Below, piece by piece: positions 42,819 to 51,136 of a stretch of DNA of 56,967 bases. Positions within the stretch are counted from its first letter, which is position 1. The number at the start of each line of letters is the position of its first letter. The notes under the pieces are model-generated. The model was given only the letters and a program-made list of their open reading frames with translations, had not been told where the DNA came from and searched no databases. Source of the stretch: Thermoguttaceae bacterium (GTDB taxonomy: Bacteria > Planctomycetota > Planctomycetia > Pirellulales > Thermoguttaceae); NCBI GenBank assembly GCA_017939795.1, contig JAGBAA010000059.1, forward strand, positions 1 through 56,967. Direction: 5' to 3'. A program made the translations under genes and the position numbers.

Positions 42819-44774
42819 ATGAAAAAAGACATTACCCGGTGTTTGCACGGCGCGATGAATATCGCGGATACCAGCTTCGTGATGGAAGAGGGTTTTGAGA
42901 TCTTTATGAAGGGTTTTGCGGAGGCATTCAAAAAGGACCCGCTGATCATTCTGGATATGGTGTGTCAAGAGATCCGGAGACTGAAATGGCAACCGGAAAA
43001 AGCGATGAAGGCCGCTCGGTGTCTGGGACTGATCAAACAGCTGGAGAGGGAAGGGCTTGTCGAGATCGTGAAAGATACGGCTCGTCTGTCTCATTGCGAC
43101 GGGGGATTCCTGCGGATCCTGCAGCAGTATCATCTGAAACACGATATTAACTTTTTCGTGATGGACCGCGCTCTCAGCGACGATGCGTTTCGGATCACAC
43201 AGCAGCAGTCGATCTCTCATGATCATCCACTCCGGATCTTCGGTATGAAGAACGGCGAAGTTTTCGAGAAATCGGAACAGATCCGCCGGTTCCTGGCACA
43301 GGATCAGCAAAGGCCATCCCGGATGCCCGCACAAAAGCCGTTCACCTACCGTCCTGCGGAACCGTTCAAGGCCAGCCGTACGCTTGATCCGGCCGTTCTT
43401 TCTCCGGTCCAGCTGCATCCTGCCGATGTGCTCGAGACCGGAAGCAAGGTCCTTACGCGGGATCCGGAACGTTACGAAGTCATCCTCGGTGACGTGATCA
43501 GCTCCGGCGGTGAAGGGACGGTCTACAAAACGAATTATCCGGAGATCGTCTGTAAGATCTACCATCCGGAAAAACTCACGTCCGCCCTGCAGAAAAAAGT
43601 GGAACGGATGACCGAAAGGAAGATCCCGAAGAGGATGAAGATCTGTTTCCCGCAATGCGCGGTTTACGATTCCCGATGCACATTCCGCGGATACCTGATG
43701 CAGGAAGCGAAAGGCGAGAGGCTCCAGGAATCGGCCTTCAGTCCGGCATGGCTCGCGGTTCATCCGGAATGGACGCGTCTGGAACTGGTCCAGCTTGCCT
43801 GCACGATCCTGGAGAAACTCCAGTATCTTCACCGAATGAATCTTCTCGTCGGGGACATCAACAGCATGAATATCCTCGTGGAAAGTCCGAAGTCGGTGTA
43901 CTGGGTCGATTGCGACAGTTTCCAGGTCGAAGGATTTCCGTGCCCCGTGGGTGTCTCGAGCTATACCGCGCCGGAACTTCACGGAACGGATTTCCGCAGT
44001 CATCTTCGCACGATGGAACAGGAACTGTTTTCCGCCGCGATCCTCCTCTTCATGATCCTGCTGCCCGGGAAACATCCCTACGCACACCACGGAGGCGGCG
44101 ACCCGGCAGAAAATATCCGGAAAGGACGCTTTCCCTACCCGCTCGGCGAACTGAACGCCAACGGCGTCCCGGACGGAAAATGGCGTTTCTGCTGGTCGCA
44201 CATCAACCGTCCGCTGAAAGAACGTTTTTTCAGGACGTTCCATGAATCGGGATTCCAGGATCCAAGGACCACGATCGACGAATGGCTCAACGACTTTCGA
44301 TTTTACCGAAAGGTCCTGAAAAATCCGGAGATGACCTTTACCGGGCCGCGAATGCAGTACGGTTTCGATCTGATGATCTTCCCGCATAATCGACGGCGCG
44401 TCAGTGGTGAAGCGCACCCCTCCAATCGATTCCGCACAGACGGCAAAACGGACCTTCAGGCTCAGATGGAAAAGCTGGAAAACGAAATGTTCGCGCTGTT
44501 CACGTCGTTCCAGACCCCTCCGGTTCCCGAACCGCCCGTGCCTCCGGTCACGCCGAAACCCGTGCCTCCGGTCACGCTGAAGCCCGTGCCTCCGGTCACG
44601 CCGAAACCCGTGCCTCCGGTCACGCTGAAGCCCGTGCCTCCGGTCACGCTGAAGCCCGAGCCTCCGGTCACGCTGAAGCCCGAAGATCTGCGCATTCCGC
44701 AGCCGACTTCCCGCGGGAATATTTTCAGCGATGCCGCGCAGTACGTCCAGAATTGCTGCCGCAGGTTTTTTTGA
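42819..44774 (+). CDS. PIN domain-protein kinase fusion of a TerY-P triad
   Basis: A 651-residue protein with AAAGGAA before its ATG. Residues 1-150 resemble a PIN nuclease, with IADTSF (Asp17), CDGGF (Asp94) and VMDRALSDDA (Asp116, 121, 122) as candidate metal ligands. The kinase domain has a glycine loop SSGGEGTVYK (228-237), a Lys in VCKIYHP (246), the catalytic loop GDINSMN (345-351) and VDCDS (363-367) in place of DFG. The tail has six copies of a PPVT-(P/L)-KP-type repeat (24-bp units) and then a conserved C-terminus. TerY-P triads join a kinase, a vWA protein and a PP2C phosphatase, as here. The PIN domain would give an RNA- or DNA-cutting output. Confidence 0.75.
   Translation: MKKDITRCLHGAMNIADTSFVMEEGFEIFMKGFAEAFKKDPLIILDMVCQEIRRLKWQPEKAMKAARCLGLIKQLEREGLVEIVKDTARLSHCDGGFLRILQQYHLKHDINFFVMDRALSDDAFRITQQQSISHDHPLRIFGMKNGEVFEKSEQIRRFLAQDQQRPSRMPAQKPFTYRPAEPFKASRTLDPAVLSPVQLHPADVLETGSKVLTRDPERYEVILGDVISSGGEGTVYKTNYPEIVCKIYHPEKLTSALQKKVERMTERKIPKRMKICFPQCAVYDSRCTFRGYLMQEAKGERLQESAFSPAWLAVHPEWTRLELVQLACTILEKLQYLHRMNLLVGDINSMNILVESPKSVYWVDCDSFQVEGFPCPVGVSSYTAPELHGTDFRSHLRTMEQELFSAAILLFMILLPGKHPYAHHGGGDPAENIRKGRFPYPLGELNANGVPDGKWRFCWSHINRPLKERFFRTFHESGFQDPRTTIDEWLNDFRFYRKVLKNPEMTFTGPRMQYGFDLMIFPHNRRRVSGEAHPSNRFRTDGKTDLQAQMEKLENEMFALFTSFQTPPVPEPPVPPVTPKPVPPVTLKPVPPVTPKPVPPVTLKPVPPVTLKPEPPVTLKPEDLRIPQPTSRGNIFSDAAQYVQNCCRRFF
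44535..44678 (+). repeat. In-frame 24-bp minisatellite in the kinase gene
   Basis: Six 24-base units, each starting CCCGTG or CCCGAG followed by CCTCCGGTCACG. They encode a proline-rich linker in the kinase. Copy number could vary without a frameshift. Confidence 0.9.
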
Positions 44775-44836
44775 AAGACACGGCACCAGAATGTTTTCAA
44801 TTTTTCAAATTTGACCCATTTCGAAAGGAAACTCTC

Positions 44837-45523
44837 ATGAAAAACCTTCGTGTAAAACTCCAGGATCTCCTCGACAATCCGGCTCCCCGTGTTCCGATCG
44901 CGTGCTGTCTCGATGTTTCCGGTTCCATGAGCCGGGATAAACTTCGGGAACTGAATCGCGGGATCACCACGTTCTTTGAATCTGTCCGGGCTGACCGAAC
45001 GGCCGCCGCGAGTGCCGAGACCGCGATCATTACATTTTCCAACGAAGCAAGATTGATCCAGGATTTTCAGACTGTCGGTTCGTATTCGACCATTCCGCAG
45101 ATCCCTGAGGCCAGCGGCTGTACCGCGATGGGGACCGGCGTTACCCTGGCATTGGATCAGCTGGAATACCAGAAACAGTGTTTCCAGAAAACCGGCGTGG
45201 ACTACTATCAGCCTTGGCTCGTTCTCATGACGGACGGTCATCCCTATGGCGAGAGCCGTGCTGTGACGGAATCGGCTGCGGCCCGGTGTCGTGAGATGGA
45301 AAGAGACGGCAAACTCACCGTGTACCCCATCGCTATCGGCGAAGATGCGGACCTGGAAGCTCTCCAGACGTTCACGACCGGTGAAGTCCTGCGTCTGAAA
45401 GGACTTTACTTCTCTGAGTTCTTCCAGTGGCTCTCCGCGTCGGTGGTCCAGGTTTCCCAGTCCCGTCCGGGTACTTCTTTTTCTCGTGATTTTGGAGGCA
45501 TGAAAAAATGGCGTCAGCTTTGA
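44837..45523 (+). CDS. terY: TerY-like von Willebrand factor A protein
   Basis: A 228-residue vWA-domain protein; ATG 44837 follows AAAGGAA. The MIDAS motif is DVSGSMS (about 28-34), with a threonine near TAMGTGV and an acidic loop in LMTDGHP. TerY-like proteins assemble with a kinase and phosphatase partner in tellurite-resistance-type and defence modules. It follows the PIN-kinase gene by about 60 bases and overlaps the phosphatase gene by 16 bases. Ligands are unknown. Confidence 0.85.
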   Translation: MKNLRVKLQDLLDNPAPRVPIACCLDVSGSMSRDKLRELNRGITTFFESVRADRTAAASAETAIITFSNEARLIQDFQTVGSYSTIPQIPEASGCTAMGTGVTLALDQLEYQKQCFQKTGVDYYQPWLVLMTDGHPYGESRAVTESAAARCREMERDGKLTVYPIAIGEDADLEALQTFTTGEVLRLKGLYFSEFFQWLSASVVQVSQSRPGTSFSRDFGGMKKWRQL

Positions 45524-46302
45524 TTTTGAAAACTGCCAGGGCCAGCATGACCGGACGCTCCCACCGCTGCCGAAATAGACGGTGTGAAGACGCATGTGCA
45601 GAAACGACTCTCCGTACTCCCGAAGGTAAAATTATTCGGCGTTCCGTCGTCGTGTGCGACGGAGCCGGAAGCTGCCCGCTCGGATGGCTGGGAGCAAAAA
45701 TTGCGTCCCGAATGGCTGCAAGATGGCTCGCGGAAAACTTCAATCTGCTTTCCGAAAACAGAATTTCGCCGCAAACGGCCGCACGAAAACTCACCGGCTG
45801 CGTCCAGCGAACGATCTCAAAGTTTGCCGGAAATCGAGGTTTTTCCAGCTCCCTGAGACCTTTTTCCTGTACGCTTGCGGCCGCAGTCCTGAACTGGGAC
45901 GGACGCTGGATCACCGCGCACATCGGCGACGGCGGGATCACCGCACTTGACGAAAACGGACCTTTCATCCTCTCCGCCCCGCAAAAAGGAGAGTTTGCCA
46001 ACGTCACGTATTTCATCACGGACCGCGATGCCGCTCAAAATGTCCGGATCATCCGCAATACCAGCCCCGTGCGTTCCTTTGCGCTGTTTTCTGACGGTCT
46101 GGAAAATCTGCTGATCCGACCGGAAGAATCCCTCGTGGCTCCCGCAATGTCCGACATCCTGACCTGGCTGGATGAAGCGGAACCGCAGGAAGTTACGGAG
46201 GCGCTCCACACGGCACTTGAGGACGTTTTTTTGCCAAGAACTACGGATGACTGCACTCTCGCGCTCCTTTCCGGCAACTGGCAGACGCAAAACGCTTCAT
46301 GA
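45508..46302 (+). CDS. PP2C-family serine/threonine phosphatase
   Basis: A 264-residue PP2C phosphatase. Metal-binding motifs are CEDA (26-29), VCDGAGS (49-55), HIGDGG (136-141), FSDG and TTDDCTLALL near the end. Its ATG lies within the end of the vWA gene, so translation is coupled. It would reverse the phosphorylation made by the PIN-kinase in the triad. Length is standard for the compact bacterial forms. A terminator hairpin follows. Confidence 0.85.
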   Translation: MASALILKTARASMTGRSHRCRNRRCEDACAETTLRTPEGKIIRRSVVVCDGAGSCPLGWLGAKIASRMAARWLAENFNLLSENRISPQTAARKLTGCVQRTISKFAGNRGFSSSLRPFSCTLAAAVLNWDGRWITAHIGDGGITALDENGPFILSAPQKGEFANVTYFITDRDAAQNVRIIRNTSPVRSFALFSDGLENLLIRPEESLVAPAMSDILTWLDEAEPQEVTEALHTALEDVFLPRTTDDCTLALLSGNWQTQNAS

Positions 46303-46355
46303 ATGCGGCCCGCTGACGATGATCGGCAAATGTGCCTGATTCTCTTCTGAAAAAA

Positions 46356-46397
46356 AGGACCAAACCGCCTAACCTCAAGGAAAAGCAGTTTGGTCCT
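46356..46397. terminator. Hairpin terminator between the TerY-P triad and the membrane protein gene
   Basis: Stem AGGACCAAAC-GC / GC-GTTTGGTCCT with one mismatch, preceded by an A-run and followed by CTTGATTTT. It lies between convergent genes ending at 46302 (plus) and 46491 (minus) and can serve both. Confidence 0.75.
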
Positions 46398-46490
46398 CTT
46401 GATTTTGCATGATCTCCGAAAATTGTGTACCCGCCGGAGAATGAAACTCAAAACGCAATTCGACAAACAGCAGGAAGACCGTGTTTTTTC

Positions 46491-47261
46491 TCATTCCTTG
46501 CCGTGCGGAAGTTCCGAGTGTTCGTTGAGAGTCGGTTTTCGGAGCATTTTGATAGAGAATGGATCGTACGGCAGATCCGGCATCGTGTGTCTGCGCTCAA
46601 CGAACCAGTCTCGCCATGAATAGGGACGCTGTACGTAAAAAGATTCCCAGCGGATCTCTTTCTCGGGGATCTCGCGAATCAGAAAGTCCTCGATAAGACG
46701 GCAGTCTGCCGACTTCAATTTGTGCATGAACCAGATGATGACCGGAGAGCCTTGCTGAGACTGGAAACATTCCAGCCGTACCCTTTCTGCGAAAATCGTT
46801 TTTCTTCCGCCGAGATAGAGAACATCTTCCCATTTTTTAAAATAATTCACGCACAGAATACCTTTCCTGGAGAGTCGGAGGACCCATTTTTCCGGCGATC
46901 TCCACCAGGAAAGAAAACTAAACACGAATATCCACAGCAATCCTGACAGTACAAGCATCCAGAACAGCCAAAACAGAGTCACGAGTATCCCAGTCATCAG
47001 CGGGATCAAGATCTTTCCGCAAAGAGCCAGCCAGTTTTCCTGCTGAAACAACGTCTCGATCTCCTCTAGCCACACGGGAAACTTCAAAACGAAAATGTCA
47101 TGAAGTTCGGTATATCTATCCGTCAAAAAGATCCACAAAACGCCCAGGATAAGCAGGATGATCGGAATCCCCCAAAGCGACGGATACACCGGGATCGTAA
47201 GGACTGTTGGATCCTCTGACTGCAATGTTTTGCGATTTTTTTCTTTTTTGGAAGAACGCAT
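46491..47261 (-). CDS. Integral membrane protein of unknown function
   Basis: A 256-residue protein; ATG 47261 has GGAG five bases upstream (a GTG two codons earlier is less likely). Two or three hydrophobic helices are visible: IPIILLILGVLWIF, then ILIPLMTGILVTLFWLF and LVLSGLLWIFVFSFL. A cytoplasmic domain follows with strands such as GILCVNYFKKWEDVLYL, which look like a PH-like or YcxB-like fold. It lies downstream of the second HzsA-related gene on the same strand. No specific family was recognised. Confidence 0.7.
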   Translation of the reverse strand: MRSSKKEKNRKTLQSEDPTVLTIPVYPSLWGIPIILLILGVLWIFLTDRYTELHDIFVLKFPVWLEEIETLFQQENWLALCGKILIPLMTGILVTLFWLFWMLVLSGLLWIFVFSFLSWWRSPEKWVLRLSRKGILCVNYFKKWEDVLYLGGRKTIFAERVRLECFQSQQGSPVIIWFMHKLKSADCRLIEDFLIREIPEKEIRWESFYVQRPYSWRDWFVERRHTMPDLPYDPFSIKMLRKPTLNEHSELPHGKE

Positions 47262-47301
47262 TGGCACTCCGGTTTTCAGTCATCCTCAGGGGGGACCTTA
47301 T

Positions 47302-47349
47302 TTCAGGACCATCCGGCAGAGCGGGGCACGGACTGCCGCTGGTCCTGAA
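47302..47349. terminator. Inverted repeat after the HzsA-related gene
   Basis: Perfect ten-base arms TTCAGGACCA / TGGTCCTGAA enclosing 28 bases, 30 bases beyond the stop at 47380. The T-run after the stem on the minus strand is poor, so it may be a processing or weak terminator structure. Confidence 0.4.
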
Positions 47350-47379
47350 TTTTCGGCGGGAACTGCGCAGGAAATGACG

Positions 47380-50300
47380 TCAATTTCCCCAGATGCGCAG
47401 GTTTTTCATCTCGCCGCGGAATTGGTATTCCGGAGCCTGGGAACCGGAATACTGTCCCAGGTACAGATCGCCAAACCAGTTCGCCAACGATTTGGAAACG
47501 GGGACCTGCGCGACGGTCTGACCATTTTGCTGGATCCTCATTTGGCCGTTTTCGACGATGAAATCCATGTGGAGCCACTCGTTTAACGGAACCGGAGAGG
47601 CTGAGTCGCAGTCCGTTCCGGAAAGATGGAACCGCCACTTTTCCTGGAACTTCTGAATGAACCACCCGCTGCGGTTCCAGACACCATACCCGACCGGGAC
47701 CGGCATGATGCCCGGCTCGGTGAATTTAATGTCGAATGAAACCGCAAGAAATCCGCGTGCGTTAAGGTCTTCTTCCGTCAGTACGGAAAACCAGCCGCGG
47801 TCAGTCCCCAGATCGACTGTCTCCATGCTGAAAAGCTCACGCGGCAGCGAAACCGGCGCGGACTTCTGCTCCGGAACGTCCAATGAACCAACGTAGACCG
47901 GCTCGGACTTCTTCGGCTGGAACATCGAGAGCGGACAGCGATTCACGATCGATTTTCGTTCCGGAATGATCCCTTCGGCCAGAGCATTCAGTTCGCTGAT
48001 CGTGTCGCCCGAGACCCGGCACGTACCGCAGGTCAGAGCCGGATCGCAGACGAATCGGACCGCGTAGAACCATTTCCCCTGTTTGGCGTCGGCGTCGATG
48101 AAACGATTCATTTCCGTCGTACCGACAAGTGTCTTCTCCGAGAGTGCGAAATCCGGTTTCTCTCCGCGATGGATCTCCGCCGCCAGGCCGATCACCCGTT
48201 TGTCGTTCGGCCAGGACAATTCGGGTTTTCCGGATAGAGTCAGACTCAATTCGATCTTCGGCATCTTTTCCGGAAGCGGCTGCGGAAGGATCTGGCGGGA
48301 ACGTCCTGCAATCGCGCCGCCGTTGAGTTCAAACGCGCCCGGCATATCGATTCGAGGAGACGCATACGCCTGGCGGGAAGCCCGCTTAATGATCGTGAGG
48401 ATCTGGCGATAGACGGCATCATCCGTTGACTGGATCGAAACGGCCGGTTCACCGGAATTCGGGTCACTTGCCGCGACGGGCTTCCATTTCTGCGTCGGGA
48501 ACGAGTCCAGAGGACGGACCGCGTGTTCATATCGTCCGCCGGACATGATGCCGAGACGGCGGAATTTCTGGTCGAATTTCGCGTTTCGGCATGCGCCGAT
48601 CCCAAGCAGGTTGCCGTCGAGCTGCTTTCCTGCTTTGAGTGCCGACTGCGCTTCCTCGGTCTTTAGAGCCATGGGAGCACGCAGAACGCGGCTGTATTCC
48701 GGTTTTTCAAGGTTGATCCAGTCGTTTTCAAACCGGCCGATCTCGCCTTTTTCGTTCGTGTGGCATTCTCGGCAGCTGGAGTTTTTCATGACTTCCCGGA
48801 TCTGATTTGCCGCCTGCTCCCACGGACGGAGGATCGGACCGGACTGCGTGTAGTTCCACGTGCCGAAGTAAAGTCCGTTACTGTCGATCCACGTGAAAAG
48901 AAGTTCCCGTTCCTCCTTCGTCAGGAGCTCTTTGTGCGTCGGATCATTGAGGACTCTTTCCGCCAGCGGTGCATTTCCGGACCCGTGTTCGTACGGCTGG
49001 AAGATCCTGCAGGACCAGTAAGCCGTCCCGTTCATGCAGCAGATCGCGGAGATCAGATCGACATGGTACTGCGTTTCACGGCGTGAGGTCAGATTGTCGT
49101 AGCTGATGTTGAACAGACGTGTCGGGGAGGAGGAAAGATCCAGTCCCGCCGCGATCCCTTCGTCGCCGCCATGACAGCGGACGCACTTCCGGTCAAAAAT
49201 CGGCTGGATCATGGACGGGTAGTCCAGATAGCCGCTTCCCCACGATTCATCCTGAGGGACCAGAGGCAGACTCTTCGCCGCCATTTTCATCGGACCGGGT
49301 TTCCCCATCGGCGGGCCATACTCATGGCAGCCGGTACAGCTTCGCGCCGTTCCCGGAGCCGCCTGGATGAAGGTGCGCATCGAACGAATAAGACGGTAGT
49401 TTTCGTCAAGGAGCTGGAAATAGATCGCGCGTCCGGACGGTGCTTCAAAGCTGACGCTTCCATCTTCACAGACCGGCACGATGCCATGGTAGATCTTGGG
49501 ACTCCATGCCAAAGCCGCCGAGATGCCGAACGTCTGATTCAGCCCGTTGCTGCCGGGGGACGCACTCACGCGGGAGGTCTCTTCCACGACTCGGAGCCAC
49601 TTCACCGCCCCGCGTTTTACGCCCTTCAGTCCTTCGTAGACGTCCGTGACGAAGAAACTTCCTGTCGTCTTGCTGCGGTCCGTATTATCGACTAAAACCG
49701 GCGGAACGGGACGCGGAATGACCGGGATCGGCGTGTGAAGATCGATCGTCGCCGAAGAGAGCAGTTCCGTTTTGTTCCCTTTGTCGTCAATGAGCATGAG
49801 CGAATTGAATTTCCCGCCGTTGGTCGGATTCATGATCTGGCCGGAGTACAAAACCAGCGTCTTATCGAGTGCCCACGGATCGCAGGACTGCCCGCGGTCG
49901 TAGGTCGGGTGGTCGGGGTATTCAAGATTCGTGATCGCATTTTCGTCATTTTTTCCAGAGACTGAATTCTGAACTCCTGCGGAAATGTCGATGAACGCAA
50001 TGGTCCCGCGCGGAGGTGCATTGTGCGGAGCAAACGTGCCGACGACCAGATTCGGCTCGCCGGGGACGGGTTTCGCCTGAAGGATCGCCTCGGGGAAGAC
50101 CATATTGTTCGCGAAGTATGCCGTCTCGTTCGTTCCGTCAGGATAAACCGACCAGAGACTCTGGATGGTTAGCGCGTTTTTGTCGATGTACTCCCAGCGT
50201 CCGAAAAGAATTCTTCCGTCCGGCAGGACTGACGGGTCGAATTCCGTCACGTTGTTGACCGAGATCGTATGAATGTCTGAGCCGTCCGCGTTCATGACGT

Positions 50301-50898
50301 GCAGGATCGCGACGCCGTTATTCGCGCACGGGACCAGCCCGCTGTACCGCGTCGAAGTGAAGACGATCCTTCCATCCGGCAGCCACGCGGGACGCACATC
50401 ATGATGTCCTCCGCCGGAACCCTTGTACGGATTCCCTTCCGCGTCGAGATTCGTGAGCTGCTTCAGGCCCGTTCCGTCCAGATTTATCCGGTAAATGACG
50501 GAGTTCCCGTTCGGCGTCCCTTTATAGCAGAACAGGAGCGTTTTACCATCGTAGGAGAGCGCGGGATCCGAGTAGATACCGTCACCCAGAGTCGGCTCAG
50601 TCGTCGGGTCGATGATGGGCCGAATACGGTATTTTTCCGGCGGGTCAGACGGATTTTCCAGAATATAGATCCCGCTCGTCCCTGGATCTTTTACCCCGCG
50701 CCGCCATTGGTAGAATGTATCGTAAATGTGCAGTCCCTGGTAGTTGTGCCGGGCTGAAAAGAGGATCGGAAACGTCAGACGGGCTTTGGGAGAAACTGAT
50801 GCCGGTTCCAGTGCCTGAGTATCGGAATTCCGAAATACCGAAAGCATCAGCACACACAACACACACAGGCAAAATAATGAACGTACGTTGGTTTTCAT
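47380..50898 (-). CDS. HzsA-related secreted multihaem protein with C-terminal LamG-like domain
   Basis: A 1172-residue protein from ATG 50898 with a signal peptide (MKTNVRSLFCLCVLCVLML, cleavage near TQALE). A beta-propeller-like half (strands such as VIYRINLDGTGLKQL and GTIAFIDISAG) precedes three CxxCH motifs: CTGCH near 520, CVRCH near 571 and CRECH near 709. The last 170 residues resemble a LamG/concanavalin-like domain (FDIKFTEPG, MRIQQNGQTVAQ, GEMKNLRIW). It is a paralogue of the protein at 2758-6402 but has a LamG-like end instead of N-terminal discoidin-like modules. Extracytoplasmic redox or glycan-binding role inferred. Confidence 0.75.
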   Translation of the reverse strand: MKTNVRSLFCLCVLCVLMLSVFRNSDTQALEPASVSPKARLTFPILFSARHNYQGLHIYDTFYQWRRGVKDPGTSGIYILENPSDPPEKYRIRPIIDPTTEPTLGDGIYSDPALSYDGKTLLFCYKGTPNGNSVIYRINLDGTGLKQLTNLDAEGNPYKGSGGGHHDVRPAWLPDGRIVFTSTRYSGLVPCANNGVAILHVMNADGSDIHTISVNNVTEFDPSVLPDGRILFGRWEYIDKNALTIQSLWSVYPDGTNETAYFANNMVFPEAILQAKPVPGEPNLVVGTFAPHNAPPRGTIAFIDISAGVQNSVSGKNDENAITNLEYPDHPTYDRGQSCDPWALDKTLVLYSGQIMNPTNGGKFNSLMLIDDKGNKTELLSSATIDLHTPIPVIPRPVPPVLVDNTDRSKTTGSFFVTDVYEGLKGVKRGAVKWLRVVEETSRVSASPGSNGLNQTFGISAALAWSPKIYHGIVPVCEDGSVSFEAPSGRAIYFQLLDENYRLIRSMRTFIQAAPGTARSCTGCHEYGPPMGKPGPMKMAAKSLPLVPQDESWGSGYLDYPSMIQPIFDRKCVRCHGGDEGIAAGLDLSSSPTRLFNISYDNLTSRRETQYHVDLISAICCMNGTAYWSCRIFQPYEHGSGNAPLAERVLNDPTHKELLTKEERELLFTWIDSNGLYFGTWNYTQSGPILRPWEQAANQIREVMKNSSCRECHTNEKGEIGRFENDWINLEKPEYSRVLRAPMALKTEEAQSALKAGKQLDGNLLGIGACRNAKFDQKFRRLGIMSGGRYEHAVRPLDSFPTQKWKPVAASDPNSGEPAVSIQSTDDAVYRQILTIIKRASRQAYASPRIDMPGAFELNGGAIAGRSRQILPQPLPEKMPKIELSLTLSGKPELSWPNDKRVIGLAAEIHRGEKPDFALSEKTLVGTTEMNRFIDADAKQGKWFYAVRFVCDPALTCGTCRVSGDTISELNALAEGIIPERKSIVNRCPLSMFQPKKSEPVYVGSLDVPEQKSAPVSLPRELFSMETVDLGTDRGWFSVLTEEDLNARGFLAVSFDIKFTEPGIMPVPVGYGVWNRSGWFIQKFQEKWRFHLSGTDCDSASPVPLNEWLHMDFIVENGQMRIQQNGQTVAQVPVSKSLANWFGDLYLGQYSGSQAPEYQFRGEMKNLRIWGN

Positions 50899-51050
50899 GA
50901 GCGTAAGCATACGAAAATGGGAGGGATAATATAGAGAAATCAATGTGCCTTGCCGCTTGCAAAACACTGCCGATCGATTTCCTGACGCTCTGATTATAGC
51001 AGATTTTGGTCTTCTTGAAAATGGGGGGAGTGTTTTTTTAATTAAAATTC

Positions 51051-51086
51051 TACGCGGGGACGAAATATTGCCTTCATCCCCGCGTA
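51051..51086 (-). terminator. Terminator of the rhamnosidase gene
   Basis: Perfect ten-base stem TACGCGGGGA / TCCCCGCGTA followed, on the minus strand, by GAATTTTAATTAAAAAAA. It lies 50 bases beyond the stop at 51137. A very similar hairpin follows the PEP-CTERM gene. Confidence 0.85.
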
Positions 51087-51136
51087 TCGTTTATGCGATT
51101 TTGCCGATGTGCGCGAAAGTCTGCGTTCAGACCGCA

